Positions 8,671 to 18,284 of a stretch of 64,000 nucleotides of DNA are shown piece after piece. Every line of letters starts with the position of its first letter. The stretch's first letter is position 1. The notes beneath the pieces were generated by a model. That model searched no databases. It was given only the letters and a program-made list of their open reading frames with translations, and was not told where the DNA came from. Position numbers and translations under genes: made by a program. The DNA comes from Clostridium guangxiense (lineage in GTDB: Bacteria; Bacillota; Clostridia; Clostridiales; Clostridiaceae), in assembly GCF_021043395.1 (NCBI RefSeq), contig NZ_JAJNKE010000001.1, forward strand, positions 294,149 through 358,148. The letters run 5' to 3'.

Positions 8671-10527
8671 TTATTGATTTTTCTTTCTTTTGTACGTAGG
8701 AACTTTTTCTGCCATAATTTCATATATTTTTTCTTTATTATTTTCTTTTAGCACTTCTTTAAAATCTTCAATTGAACTCTCAATAAAATTCATATCAATA
8801 TCCATAGGTTTTTCAACATGTATTTTTTCATGTTCTGTACTTGTAAGTGCAACTTCACTCATTAAAAGTTCCTCATAAAGTTTTTCTCCCGGTCTAAGAC
8901 CTGTAAACTCTATTTTTATATCTTCTCCTGGGTTAAAACCTGATAAAGTTATTAAATCTTTTGCAAGATCTACTATTTTTACTGGTTTACCCATATCAAG
9001 TACAAATATCTCTCCACCTTTTGCCATAGCACCAGCTTGAATAACAAGTTGAGCTGCTTCTGGTATAGTCATAAAAAATCTATTGATTTCTGGATGAGTT
9101 ACTGTAACTGGACCCCCGTGTGCAATTTGTTTCTTAAATAGAGGAATTACTGAACCATTACTTCCTAAGACATTTCCAAATCTAACTGCAACAAATTCAG
9201 TTTTGCTAACTCTATCAAAAGCTTGAACCATAAGTTCGCAAAATCTTTTTGTTGCTCCCATTATATTGGTAGGATTTACTGCCTTATCTGTGCTTATTTG
9301 AACAAATTTTTTAACATTATATTCATCACAGCATTTTAACACATTAAAAGTTCCAAGTACATTATTTTTAATAGCCTCCATTGGATTTACTTCCATTAAA
9401 GGAACGTGTTTGTGAGCTGCTGCGTGAAAAACTACATCAGGTTTAAATTTTTCAAATATCTCGTCAAGTCTCTTTTTATCTCTTATTGAAGCAATTATTA
9501 CCTCTTTATTTAATTTAGGGCAAGTATAATTTAATTCCATCTGAAGATCATATGCATTATTTTCATATATGTCTAAAATCACAAGAGTAGCAGGATTAAA
9601 CTTAGATATTTGTCTGCATAATTCTGAACCTATGGAGCCACCTCCACCGGTAACTAAAATATTTTTTCCTTTTATATACTTTTCTATATTTTCTGTATTT
9701 AACTTAACCTCATCTCTCCCAAGTAAATCTTCAATACTTACATCCCTTATTTTTCTCATATTAAACTTTCCATCTATTATGTCGCTTATGCTTGGAAAAG
9801 TTCTAAGCTTGCACTTAGTATTTTTGCATATATTAAAGATTTCCTTTCTATCCTTCTCAGGTGCCGATGGCATAGCTACTATAATTTCTCCAATTGAATT
9901 TTCTTCACAAAACTTCTCTATGTCATTTCTAGTGCCAACTACTTTCACGCCATATATAAGTCTTCCCAATTTTTCATCATCATCATCTATAAGTCCAATG
10001 ATATCATAATTTAACTTTTTGCTCCTTTTAATCTCTTTAATAAGCGTCGCTGCAGCATCACCAGCTCCAATTATAAGCAATCTTATTCTATTCTCACTGA
10101 TGCACTCTCTATTTTTCTTACTTTCATACGATGCTCTATAGGCAAATCTAGTTCCTCCTAAAAGTATTATACAAAGCATCCAAAAAATAACATGAACTGT
10201 ATATGGAAATCTATAAAATACAGTTTGAGTAATCTTCATATGACTTAATATATAGCTGTAAACAATAAACACTATATTAGTCAAAGACACTGAATAAACT
10301 ATAGATAGAAGTTCGTCTATGGACGCATACTTCCACATATTATTATAAAGATTAAAAATCCTATTAAATATGATCATAAAAACAATTACTGGAACTATAG
10401 ATACCTTAAATAACTTTATATACCTAGTATCCACCATAAAATCATATTTAAGCAGTAACGCTATATATAGGGACATTGTAACCATTATAATATCACTTAT
10501 AACAAAAAATCTATTTTCCTTACGCAT
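8671..10527 (-). CDS. FlaA1/CapD-type membrane nucleotide-sugar 4,6-dehydratase
   Basis: The protein is about 618 residues. It has four N-terminal membrane segments (roughly 10-30, 45-60, 80-98, 112-128), a soluble CoA-binding-like Rossmann domain (LLIIGAGDAAA near 152), then the extended SDR domain with TGGGGSIG near 293. The active-site triad is of the Ser-Met-Lys type (ISTDK near 413, MGATK near 423), as in the WbpM/PglF/CapD group, where Met replaces Tyr. These enzymes make UDP-4-keto-6-deoxy-GlcNAc at the membrane, the first step to QuiNAc, FucNAc or bacillosamine. I choose the ATG at 10527, seven bases after AAGGAAG, over a GTG six bases earlier. Confidence 0.88.
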   Translation of the reverse strand: MRKENRFFVISDIIMVTMSLYIALLLKYDFMVDTRYIKLFKVSIVPVIVFMIIFNRIFNLYNNMWKYASIDELLSIVYSVSLTNIVFIVYSYILSHMKITQTVFYRFPYTVHVIFWMLCIILLGGTRFAYRASYESKKNRECISENRIRLLIIGAGDAAATLIKEIKRSKKLNYDIIGLIDDDDEKLGRLIYGVKVVGTRNDIEKFCEENSIGEIIVAMPSAPEKDRKEIFNICKNTKCKLRTFPSISDIIDGKFNMRKIRDVSIEDLLGRDEVKLNTENIEKYIKGKNILVTGGGGSIGSELCRQISKFNPATLVILDIYENNAYDLQMELNYTCPKLNKEVIIASIRDKKRLDEIFEKFKPDVVFHAAAHKHVPLMEVNPMEAIKNNVLGTFNVLKCCDEYNVKKFVQISTDKAVNPTNIMGATKRFCELMVQAFDRVSKTEFVAVRFGNVLGSNGSVIPLFKKQIAHGGPVTVTHPEINRFFMTIPEAAQLVIQAGAMAKGGEIFVLDMGKPVKIVDLAKDLITLSGFNPGEDIKIEFTGLRPGEKLYEELLMSEVALTSTEHEKIHVEKPMDIDMNFIESSIEDFKEVLKENNKEKIYEIMAEKVPTYKRKKNQ

Positions 10528-10561
10528 ATACACACTTCCTTAATCTTTGTTGACAAATTTA

Positions 10562-10589
10562 ATTTTACACTATTTTTAAAATTATTCAA
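10562..10589 (-). promoter_or_regulatory. Candidate promoter of the membrane dehydratase gene
   Basis: Minus strand TTGAAT (10584-10589), 16 bases, TAAAAT (10562-10567), about 35 bases before the start. Consensus reading only. Confidence 0.4.
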
Positions 10590-10606
10590 TGTTTTTTATG
10601 CTAAAA

Positions 10607-10638
10607 ATAAAATCCACTTATAACAAAGTGGATTTTAT
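10607..10638 (-). terminator. Intrinsic terminator of the glucosaminidase gene
   Basis: ATAAAATCCACTT and AAGTGGATTTTAT pair perfectly around a 6-base loop, just beyond the stop at 10658 on the minus strand, and are followed by TTTTTAGC. Confidence 0.75.
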
Positions 10639-10657
10639 TATGCATCATTAAGTAAAT

Positions 10658-12814
10658 TTACTTATAAATAGGAAGATCAAAAATCAATTTTGCTGTCGGA
10701 CAAAGATCATATAATGATTTAATATTATATATTTGATTAATTGCCCATTTTACATCTGTTGCATATTGATGGGATGGATTATTAGGATTCCACCTCATCT
10801 TATATAAAGTATCCTGATTATACTGAGGATTATTTATATATGAACTTGATACAAATTTAGCTCCACCTTTAATTGCAGCGTCAACAGAAAACCACCCTTG
10901 GTTGTAAGCATATTGTGAACCATAATAGTCTGCATTTTCATCATATGCCCCAATTCCAAACATATTATATACTGTTTCTCCATTTACCACAATTCCAGTT
11001 GCAAGATTTGACGTTCCATTTCCCGTTTCAAGTAAAGCATGCGAAACTAAATACATAGGATTTATATTGCTGTCAGCTGCAGCCTGCAAAAATACGGCTC
11101 CTTTATTTTCAAGCACGCCTTTGCCCTTAAGTACATTATTTATATCATCAGCTGAAATTCCATCATAATATGTTAATTTTAAAAACTCAAATCGCCCAAA
11201 AGGATCATTTATATAGTTTGCTGGATCTAAATATTTAAGAATAGTATTACTATCAGCAGCTACCCATTGTCCATTTGAATTTTCATATACTGCCTGCTGA
11301 TTAAGCTCCATATTTAGAACCTGCTGTAAAGTATAATTATAATTAGTTTGTGTGTACTGAGTATTTGCACCTGCCTTTGGCTGAACAAATTCCGTAAAAC
11401 AATAATAATTATCGTAACTTCCAAGTCCCTGAGCATTTTGTATGTTCCCCTGTGTATTTGCTTCTTTAACCCATACTGATATTCTATACTTACCTGAAGC
11501 AAAAGGTGGATTTACTGAAATTTCATAAGAATCACTTCCACTTACTGCGGAAGTATATCCATTAGTAGCATCAGTCCATGTATTACTTGAGGCTGGTGAT
11601 ACTAATACCCTATATTGTGCATTAGCTAATTGTGGGGCACTAACATTTAATTTAAGCGTATCACCCTCTATCAATGATGATGGGGTTGCAGTAACATTAA
11701 GTGTAGGACTACAAACTTTTTCCAAAACATAGTAGCTATCGTAATTTCCTAATCCTTGACTATTAGATATCCTACCAACAGTTCCAGCATTTTTAACCCA
11801 TACTGATATTTTATATTTTCCAGAGCTTAATGTCTTGCTTAATTTAGTAGCATAATAATTATCTCCATCAACTGATGAAGTATATCCACCAGTAACATCT
11901 TCCCAACTGCCACTTGAATCATTTATAAAAACTCTATATTGCACTTTCTCACTTACATTTGACAATAGTTTTATATTAGGATTTGATCCTATCGTCATGT
12001 TATCAACTTGTGCATCTTTAATTTGAGGAACAGGACTGATACATTGCTTAAAGCAATAGTAATTATCGTAATTTCCTAATCCCAAACTATTGGTATACAT
12101 TCCATCTCTTTCATACCTTTTAACCCATACTGATATTCTGTAATCACCATAATCATTAAACTTACCAATATTAATATTAAATGGCGTATTTCCATCAACA
12201 GGTGAAGAATATCCATTACTCTTGTCTATCCATTCATTAGTGTTTAGTTTATTAACTAGTACTCTATACTGTACTTTTCCAGTAATATCACTTTGGACTG
12301 TTAAATTAACATCATCATCCTGATAAACCTGCGAAGGTAAACTTTCAACGGTTACTTTAGGATTGCATATTTCATCAAAAGCATAATAATCATCATAACT
12401 TCCTAGTCCAAGTGAATTATTAATAGTACCTGTAGTTCCAGCAGCTTTTACCCAAACAGAAATTTTATACTTGCCAACAGCTAAATTATTTACATTAACA
12501 TCATATTCTTGGCTTCCAGAGACAGGGGTTGAATATCCATTAAATATATCTTTCCAACTTCCAGTATCATATGAATATATCAAAAATCTATATTGTACGC
12601 TGGAAGAAGTGTTAGATACCACTCCTAGTTTCAATGCATCATTCTGAAATACCTGATTCGAACTTCTAGTCACAGAAACAATTTTAGGATTACTAGTATT
12701 GGCTTGTCCTGTTTGTGAGCTGGTTGCTGCTTGTACATTTTGTTGCAATGCTATAATTATAAAAGCAAATACAACTACAATTACTACCTTCCTTAATCTG
12801 CTAATATCATTCAC
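10658..12814 (-). CDS. Secreted N-acetylglucosaminidase (GH73-like) with four Y_Y_Y-type repeats
   Basis: The 718-residue protein starts with a signal peptide (cleavage near VQAATS). Four tandem modules of about 108 residues follow, spanning roughly 40-480. Each has QYR near its start, a GYSSPV-like turn, ISVWVK, and ends with GLGSYDNYY. These resemble the triple-tyrosine motif modules found on clostridial wall hydrolases. The C-terminal 220 residues are a glucosaminidase domain with the probable catalytic Glu in SHALLETGNGTSNLA, followed by YNMFGIGAYD. It should cut glycan strands of peptidoglycan outside the cell, probably during growth or separation. The ATG follows GGAGGTGA closely. It ends with its own terminator and stands between polysaccharide genes. 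Confidence 0.88.
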   Translation of the reverse strand: MNDISRLRKVVIVVVFAFIIIALQQNVQAATSSQTGQANTSNPKIVSVTRSSNQVFQNDALKLGVVSNTSSSVQYRFLIYSYDTGSWKDIFNGYSTPVSGSQEYDVNVNNLAVGKYKISVWVKAAGTTGTINNSLGLGSYDDYYAFDEICNPKVTVESLPSQVYQDDDVNLTVQSDITGKVQYRVLVNKLNTNEWIDKSNGYSSPVDGNTPFNINIGKFNDYGDYRISVWVKRYERDGMYTNSLGLGNYDNYYCFKQCISPVPQIKDAQVDNMTIGSNPNIKLLSNVSEKVQYRVFINDSSGSWEDVTGGYTSSVDGDNYYATKLSKTLSSGKYKISVWVKNAGTVGRISNSQGLGNYDSYYVLEKVCSPTLNVTATPSSLIEGDTLKLNVSAPQLANAQYRVLVSPASSNTWTDATNGYTSAVSGSDSYEISVNPPFASGKYRISVWVKEANTQGNIQNAQGLGSYDNYYCFTEFVQPKAGANTQYTQTNYNYTLQQVLNMELNQQAVYENSNGQWVAADSNTILKYLDPANYINDPFGRFEFLKLTYYDGISADDINNVLKGKGVLENKGAVFLQAAADSNINPMYLVSHALLETGNGTSNLATGIVVNGETVYNMFGIGAYDENADYYGSQYAYNQGWFSVDAAIKGGAKFVSSSYINNPQYNQDTLYKMRWNPNNPSHQYATDVKWAINQIYNIKSLYDLCPTAKLIFDLPIYK

Positions 12815-12982
12815 CTCCCTTCACAAAAGGACAGGATTACGTATACATTATAGCATATCGTAGCATTTTATAAAATATTAACTAATAATTTTTATATTAT
12901 TTAAATAAATTACATTTTATAATCCTTAATTAGTGTTTTTTTGAATTTATTGCTAAAGGCTAAGAATTTACCAATAAAAAAA

Positions 12983-13023
12983 AATTGTATCAAAACTGAC
13001 ATCTATTTTATTTTGATACAATT
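12983..13023 (-). terminator. Intrinsic terminator of galU
   Basis: AATTGTATCAAAA and TTTTGATACAATT form a perfect 13-bp stem, followed on the minus strand by a run of nine T. It lies just after the galU stop. The rest of the 224-base gap up to 12814 shows no gene. Confidence 0.85.
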
Positions 13024-13038
13024 CTTTAATTAATAAGC

Positions 13039-13941
13039 CTATTTTATATCCTTTTTAAAAAATTTTTCAAATTTGCTATTATTTTTTAAGCTATTTAAAT
13101 AGTTAGCAAAATTATCTTTTAGTTCATCCCTTTTTAATGCATATTCAACAGTTGCTTCTAAAAATCCAAGCTTATCTCCAACATCATATCTTCTTCCCTC
13201 AAAAGCATATGCATACATTGCTTCAGACTGCATTAAAGTTCTAAGAGCATCTGTAAGTTGTATTTCTCCTCCTTTACCTGGTTTTGTATTAGATAATATA
13301 TTAAATATTTCAGGTGTTATTATGTACCTACCCAAAATAGCTATATCTGATGGAGCCTCTTCCACTTTAGGTTTTTCAACTAAATCTTTTACTTTGTAAA
13401 CATTTCCATCTATATGCATTCCACTTATAACACCATATTTATAGACTTCTTTATGTTCTACCTTTTGAACTCCTAATATAGTTGTTTTATATTCATCATA
13501 GCAATCTATAAGCTGTTTTAAACATGGCTTCTCTGCATCTACAACATCATCGCCAAGCATAACTGCAAACGGCTCATTACCTACAAAAGTCTTTGCACAA
13601 TTAATTGCATGTCCAAGTCCCCTAGGCTCTTTTTGCCTTATATAATAAATTTCTGCCATATTTGATATATCCTTAACTAATTTTAACAAGTTTTCTTTTC
13701 CATGGCTTTCAAGTTCGTTTTCAAGCTCTACTGATTTATCGAAGTGATCTTCTATTGCCCTTTTATTTCTTCCAGTTATTATAAGTATTTCTTCTATTCC
13801 AGAAGCTACAGCCTCCTCTATTATATATTGTATAGTAGGTTTATCCACTATTGGTAACATTTCTTTTGGTTGTGCCTTTGTTGCTGGCAAAAATCTTGTT
13901 CCCAAACCTGCTGCTGGTATAATAGCTTTTTTAACTTTCAT
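13039..13941 (-). CDS. galU: UTP-glucose-1-phosphate uridylyltransferase
   Basis: I choose the ATG at 13941 (300 residues), with AAGGGAG nine bases upstream. The 12-residue extension to 13977 has no ribosome site. The N-terminal nucleotidyltransferase motif GLGTRFLPATKAQPKEMLP is at about 12-30. LGDDVVDAE near 130 and VEKPKVEEAPS near 190 follow the bacterial GalU pattern. The enzyme makes UDP-glucose from glucose-1-phosphate and UTP in the cytoplasm, supplying glycolipids, teichoic acid modification and capsule. It works directly downstream of the phosphoglucomutase encoded at 15.2 kb. The family has close relatives such as HasC and GtaB that sequence alone does not separate. Confidence 0.92.
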   Translation of the reverse strand: MKVKKAIIPAAGLGTRFLPATKAQPKEMLPIVDKPTIQYIIEEAVASGIEEILIITGRNKRAIEDHFDKSVELENELESHGKENLLKLVKDISNMAEIYYIRQKEPRGLGHAINCAKTFVGNEPFAVMLGDDVVDAEKPCLKQLIDCYDEYKTTILGVQKVEHKEVYKYGVISGMHIDGNVYKVKDLVEKPKVEEAPSDIAILGRYIITPEIFNILSNTKPGKGGEIQLTDALRTLMQSEAMYAYAFEGRRYDVGDKLGFLEATVEYALKRDELKDNFANYLNSLKNNSKFEKFFKKDIK

Positions 13942-14050
13942 AATTGCATACTCCCTTCGAATATTAATATGAAACAAATAATTTATGCAGTTATTTGCTT
14001 CTTTAAATTATTATATCATTTTATGACAATGAAAAGTTAGTTTTATTTGC

Positions 14051-15121
14051 TTAATCAAACATTGCACTTAATTCTTTAACTACATCATCATCTGGTTTCA
14101 TCTTTTTTGCTATTTCATAGTGCAATCTGGCCTGCTCTTTATCCCCTTTATTTAAATAGCACATAACTAAATTAGTGCAAATCTCTATAGATTTTGTAGC
14201 CTCAAAAGCCTTTCTAAGATATGATATAGCCTTATCAAAATCATTAAGTGCTGCATAATTAACCCCAAGTTCATTAAAAATCTCAACTATGTTATTATCA
14301 AGAGCTAAAGCCTCATTTAAATAATATATAGCCTTTTCATAATTTCCAAGTATTCTATATGTCATACCTATATAATAAAACAAAATAGCATCATCTTGAA
14401 ATTCATCAATTAATTTGACAAACATCTTAAGTGCATCTTTAGGTTTCTCATATATAATTTCCTTAGCTTTTTCATAATTTCTTACATCTTCAACGGAATG
14501 TTTAAATTTTGAGATTTTCTCATCTACTTTTCCACCGTATTCTATGTAAGTATTAATAGAATACCATGCACCTTCATAATCTTTGTTTTCATTCTTTATA
14601 AATGCCTCATACAAATATGGGCTTGCATAATTTTCAATTTTTTTGGCTTCATCTATAATAGATAATTCTTCCTCTTTAAATTCAGCTTTTTTGTCTCTTA
14701 TGGTTTCACTTAAGGCTATTAGCTTATCAAAATTTTCTTTAGTTTTTTCAACTGTCATAAGCCCCTTAAGCATTATATATGCATCTTCATATTTTTCATT
14801 TTTCACTTCATCTAATATTATGCCCTTGATATATTTAGTAAATTCTTCAAGGTTTTCATTCAATATTTTTGTATATAAATTATTAAACTTAAAAGCTTTA
14901 TCACCGCCTAACACATAAAACATGCCCTCCACAAAAAAGGACAGTGGAATATCCTTAAATTTTTCTCTATTTTTAACTTTATCTATTACCCTTTCAGCTC
15001 TTAAAGGAAAATACTTATTTTCTGATGACTTTACTTTAAATATTTTATAAACACTTTCACTTTTAAACTCAAGGAATATTAGCTTTGAAACTTTTTCTTT
15101 AAATTCTTGTTCTATACTCAT
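14051..15121 (-). CDS. TPR-repeat protein of unknown function
   Basis: The 356-residue protein is soluble and rich in Lys and Glu, without signal peptide or membrane segment. The C-terminal part (about 240-345) has at least three tetratricopeptide repeats (for example FYYIGMTYRILGNYEKAIYY, then FNELGVNYAALNDFDKAISY). The N-terminal half is helical and unrecognised. The ATG has GGTGG upstream. It lies between galU and the phosphoglucomutase gene, but the terminator at 15147-15179 precedes it, so it probably has its own promoter. TPRs mediate protein contacts; no partner can be named. Confidence 0.75.
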   Translation of the reverse strand: MSIEQEFKEKVSKLIFLEFKSESVYKIFKVKSSENKYFPLRAERVIDKVKNREKFKDIPLSFFVEGMFYVLGGDKAFKFNNLYTKILNENLEEFTKYIKGIILDEVKNEKYEDAYIMLKGLMTVEKTKENFDKLIALSETIRDKKAEFKEEELSIIDEAKKIENYASPYLYEAFIKNENKDYEGAWYSINTYIEYGGKVDEKISKFKHSVEDVRNYEKAKEIIYEKPKDALKMFVKLIDEFQDDAILFYYIGMTYRILGNYEKAIYYLNEALALDNNIVEIFNELGVNYAALNDFDKAISYLRKAFEATKSIEICTNLVMCYLNKGDKEQARLHYEIAKKMKPDDDVVKELSAMFD

Positions 15122-15146
15122 TAATACACCACCATATCTCTAATTT

Positions 15147-15179
15147 TAAAATGGAAGGTGATTTTCACCTTCCATTTTA
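15147..15179 (-). terminator. Intrinsic terminator of the phosphoglucomutase gene
   Basis: TAAAATGGAAGGTGA and TCACCTTCCATTTTA form a perfect 15-bp stem with a TTT loop, downstream of the stop at 15213 on the minus strand. The U-run is formed by the stem's own T-rich end. Confidence 0.8.
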
Positions 15180-15212
15180 AATAATATACTATATCAAAAC
15201 TATTTTTTCAAT

Positions 15213-16943
15213 TTATTTAGTAGCTTCATCAATAATATTCATTATAGTTTCAGAAAATTGACGGCTTTTTTTATCAGCATCATCCAAACTCTTTCCCACA
15301 ACGGCCATATAAATTTTCATCTTAGGTTCTGTTCCTGAAGGTCTTACAACAAACCACGATCCATCTTCAAGAACGAACTTAAGCACATTAGATACTGGTA
15401 GTTTTATTTCACTTTCACTATTATTAATAAGATTTTTTTCAATTCTAAGTTTATAATCAAATTTTTTAACTATCTTAACATTATCCACCACTTCAATTTT
15501 AGAATGTCTTAAATGTTCAATTGCTTTTTTGATTTTTTCTTGTCCTTCTTTTCCAGTAAGCTCCTTGGAAACTAATGTTTCTTTATAAAAACCGTATTTT
15601 TCATAAAGAGAATTAAGTGCATCATAAAGATTCATGCCCTTTTTCTTATAATATAATGCCATTTCGCATATAAGCACTGCCCCAATTACTGCATCTTTAT
15701 CTCTTACAAAAGTTCCAGCAAGGCAACCGTAGCTTTCTTCAAATCCAAACAAGTATGTATTGGATCCTGTGCTTTCAAATTCTTTTATTTTTTCGCCTAT
15801 ATATTTAAAACCAGTTAGCACATCTATAAGTTTCACTCCATAATGTTCAGCTATTTTAGCAGCCATTTCTGATGTAACTATAGTTTTTATAACAGCTCCA
15901 TTATTAGGAAGTTTATTAAGTTCTTTTAAAGATGATATTATATAATGAGTCAAAAGCACCCCAGTCTGATTTCCAGTTAAAACTTTATACTCACCACTTC
16001 CATCCTTTGCAACAACTCCTATTCTATCACAGTCAGGATCTGTTCCAAATATAAGATCTGGCTCTATAGATTTCGCCATATCTAAAGCTATGTTAAAAAC
16101 GGAAGACTGTTCTGGATTTGGATATGGAGCTGTAGGAAAGTTTCCATCTGGTAACTCTTGCTCTTTTACTACTGATAAATTTTCATATCCAAGTTCTTTT
16201 AATGCTCTTCTTACCGGTATATTACCCGAACCATGTATAGGTGTGTATATTATTTTAAGCTCTTTTGCATAATCTTTCACCAAATCTTTTCTTATCGTAA
16301 GTTCTTTTACTTTACCAATATAAACTCTATCTACTTCTTCTCCTATGATATTTAAAAGTCCTTTATTCTTAGCTTCTTCTAAATCCATAGTTTTAACACT
16401 AGATAAGCCCTCCAAAGCTTGTATGCATGAAAATATTTCCTCTGCCCCAGCATCAGTGAACTGGTTTCCATCTTCATTATAAACTTTATAGCCATTATAC
16501 TGCTTTGGATTATGTGAAGCTGTAACAACAACCCCTGCTTTACTTCCAAAATGCCTTACAGTAAACGACAACATAGGAGTTGGTCTCAACGAATCAAAAA
16601 GATAAGTTTTTATGCCATTAGCACATAGAACAGCTGCTGTTGTCTCCGCAAATTCCCTTGACATTATTCTAGAATCATGTGCTATGCTTACTGAAATTTC
16701 TCCTGTATAATGCTTATGAAGATAATCAGCTAAACCTTGAGTTGCTTTGCCAACAGTGTATACATTCATTCTATTGCTTCCCATACCAATTACTCCTCTA
16801 AGTCCACCTGTGCCAAAGTCCAATTCCTTATAAAATCTATCCTCTATTTCTTTTTCTTCCTTAATACTTCTCAATTCATTTTTCCCATTTTCATCAACAT
16901 ATTTAGAATCCAACCATAAATTGTATTTTTCTTTATAAGTCAT
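15213..16943 (-). CDS. pgcA: Phosphoglucomutase/phosphomannomutase (alpha-D-phosphohexomutase)
   Basis: The 576-residue protein matches the length of Bacillus PgcA-type enzymes. The catalytic phosphoserine is Ser143 in TASHNPKQYNGYK, the metal loop is DPDCDRIG near 300, the sugar-binding loop is FGFEESYG near 390, and the phosphate site RPSGTEPKMKIY is near 535. It interconverts glucose-6-phosphate and glucose-1-phosphate, feeding GalU. Start ATG with AGGAGGGAATAAT. The gene has its own terminator and a long upstream gap after the L25 terminator. Mannose specificity cannot be excluded. Confidence 0.9.
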   Translation of the reverse strand: MTYKEKYNLWLDSKYVDENGKNELRSIKEEKEIEDRFYKELDFGTGGLRGVIGMGSNRMNVYTVGKATQGLADYLHKHYTGEISVSIAHDSRIMSREFAETTAAVLCANGIKTYLFDSLRPTPMLSFTVRHFGSKAGVVVTASHNPKQYNGYKVYNEDGNQFTDAGAEEIFSCIQALEGLSSVKTMDLEEAKNKGLLNIIGEEVDRVYIGKVKELTIRKDLVKDYAKELKIIYTPIHGSGNIPVRRALKELGYENLSVVKEQELPDGNFPTAPYPNPEQSSVFNIALDMAKSIEPDLIFGTDPDCDRIGVVAKDGSGEYKVLTGNQTGVLLTHYIISSLKELNKLPNNGAVIKTIVTSEMAAKIAEHYGVKLIDVLTGFKYIGEKIKEFESTGSNTYLFGFEESYGCLAGTFVRDKDAVIGAVLICEMALYYKKKGMNLYDALNSLYEKYGFYKETLVSKELTGKEGQEKIKKAIEHLRHSKIEVVDNVKIVKKFDYKLRIEKNLINNSESEIKLPVSNVLKFVLEDGSWFVVRPSGTEPKMKIYMAVVGKSLDDADKKSRQFSETIMNIIDEATK

Positions 16944-17063
16944 ATTATTCCCTCCTAAAGATTTGCTATAAATATATATAGATATTTTATCTAGATACCA
17001 TTATTATACTATAAAAAAAATTTTTTTAAATTATTTTATGGTAAAAATTTAAAATTTGTAAAT

Positions 17064-17107
17064 AAAAATCAGTGGAATTCATCTTTTATAGAATTCCACT
17101 GATTTTT
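17064..17107 (-). terminator. Intrinsic terminator of the L25/Ctc gene
   Basis: AAAAATCAGTGGAATTC and GAATTCCACTGATTTTT form a 17-bp perfect stem with a 10-base loop. Its outer arm overlaps the stop codon of the L25 gene. Confidence 0.85.
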
Positions 17108-17699
17108 AATCATTAATAGAATCATTATCCTCTAATTCAACATCACCATAATTTTTTCCTGAGTCACTAACTGATAAGAGAATAGTATCTAATTCATCTA
17201 CTACTGCTATTTCCTTTGAAAACTCAAAATCACATACTCTTAAGCTATCCCCTGAAGTCATATTGGAAATATCAAAAACCACGTTATTAGGTAAGTTATC
17301 TCCTGTACATTTTACCTTTATACTATTTTTAAACTTTTGAGTTACACAACCCTTCGATTTTATTGCATCTTCTCCCTCAAAAATCACAGGGATTTCACTT
17401 ACAATCTTACCGCTGCCATTTAAATCTTCAAGGTCAATATGAATTAATTTATGATTAACGGGTTCTCTTTGAATTTCCTTTATTAATCCCTTATAATTTT
17501 CTCCATTTAAAGCTATGTTTAAAAATCCATGCTCACCTGTAATGCTTATTCTATTATTAAGTTCAGCCTCATCAACGTCGAACATTATATTTCCAACATT
17601 CTTACTATACAACACTCCTGGAATTTTACCTGAACTTCTTTCCTTTCTACTTACAGATCTTCCGTGTTTATTTCTAATTTCTGCTTTTAAATTTTCCAT
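17106..17699 (-). CDS. ctc: Ribosomal protein L25 / general stress protein Ctc
   Basis: The 197-residue protein has the two-domain CTC-type L25 layout. Residues 1-90 carry the 5S-rRNA-binding beta-barrel (SVSRKERSSGKIPGVLYSKN, EIQREPVNHKLIHIDLEDL), and residues 95-185 carry the TL5-like C-terminal domain (IPVIFEGEDAIKSKG). The tail is acidic. It binds 5S rRNA in the 50S subunit; in Bacillus the homologue is stress-induced. A strong AGGAGG site precedes the ATG. Upstream lies the DUF523 gene and a palindromic element at 17761-17826. Confidence 0.88.
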   Translation of the reverse strand: MENLKAEIRNKHGRSVSRKERSSGKIPGVLYSKNVGNIMFDVDEAELNNRISITGEHGFLNIALNGENYKGLIKEIQREPVNHKLIHIDLEDLNGSGKIVSEIPVIFEGEDAIKSKGCVTQKFKNSIKVKCTGDNLPNNVVFDISNMTSGDSLRVCDFEFSKEIAVVDELDTILLSVSDSGKNYGDVELEDNDSIND

Positions 17700-17760
17700 A
17701 TAAATGCCTCCTTATTCATGTATTATTGGCATTTATTCGGATTTTTATACACCTTAACAC

Positions 17761-17826
17761 CAGAGTACAGATGACATGGTGCAAATTACAGTGAAGTTAA
17801 AACCCTTCACCGTCCTCTGTATTCTG
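17761..17826. repeat. Palindromic element overlapping the 3' end of the DUF523 gene
   Basis: CAGAGTACAGATGACATGGTG (17761-17781) pairs imperfectly with CACCGTCCTCTGTATTCTG (17808-17826). The centre contains a second, competing small stem GTGAAG/CTTCAC (17791-17796 and 17805-17810). On the minus strand the core shares TGAAGGGTTTTAACTTC with the 4281-4404 element. The right arm encodes the last codons and stop of the DUF523 protein. It may be a terminator, but there is no T-run. Confidence 0.55.
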
Positions 17827-18271
17827 CCTCTGTTATTACTTCTATTCCATTTTCTAGAAGAAGCTGCGCGGTCACACCATTGCCAGTTATTTTATTTCCA
17901 CTAAAAGTACCATCATATATTCTTCCGCATCCACAAGAAGGGCTTTTAGCCTTAAGAATTGCCTTTTCACTGCCTACTATTTTTGCAATATTCAAAACTT
18001 CATTGGCACCTTTTACAAACTCAACCGTTTTATCTTCTCCAGCTTTATTAATAACCATTGCATTACCTTGCAGAACATCTTTTCCATCTCCCCCTATAAT
18101 TTCACAAGCTTTTCTTGGAGTCTCAAGTCCTCCAAGCTGTTCAGGACATACTGGCAGAACCTCGCCATCTTTTAAAAGCTGCATTATCTTTTCATCAGCA
18201 CTGCTGTCACCAGAATATCTGCAATTTATGCCGCATAAACAAGCCGAAACCAATAATATTTTTTTATCCAA
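17807..18271 (-). CDS. DUF523 (YbbK-like) protein
   Basis: The 154-residue protein is a full-length DUF523 member, with conserved cysteines in SACLCGINCRYSG (9-21), VCPEQLGG (about 41-48) and the signature KSPSCGCGRIY near 110. The three Cys clusters suggest metal or iron-sulfur binding; the family's function is not established. It starts with TTG, eight bases after AAGGTGG, which overlaps the mutS2 stop region, so it is probably cotranscribed with mutS2. Its last residues are encoded in the palindrome at 17761-17826. Confidence 0.85.
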   Translation of the reverse strand: MDKKILLVSACLCGINCRYSGDSSADEKIMQLLKDGEVLPVCPEQLGGLETPRKACEIIGGDGKDVLQGNAMVINKAGEDKTVEFVKGANEVLNIAKIVGSEKAILKAKSPSCGCGRIYDGTFSGNKITGNGVTAQLLLENGIEVITEAEYRGR

Positions 18272-18284
18272 GCTCTACACCACC

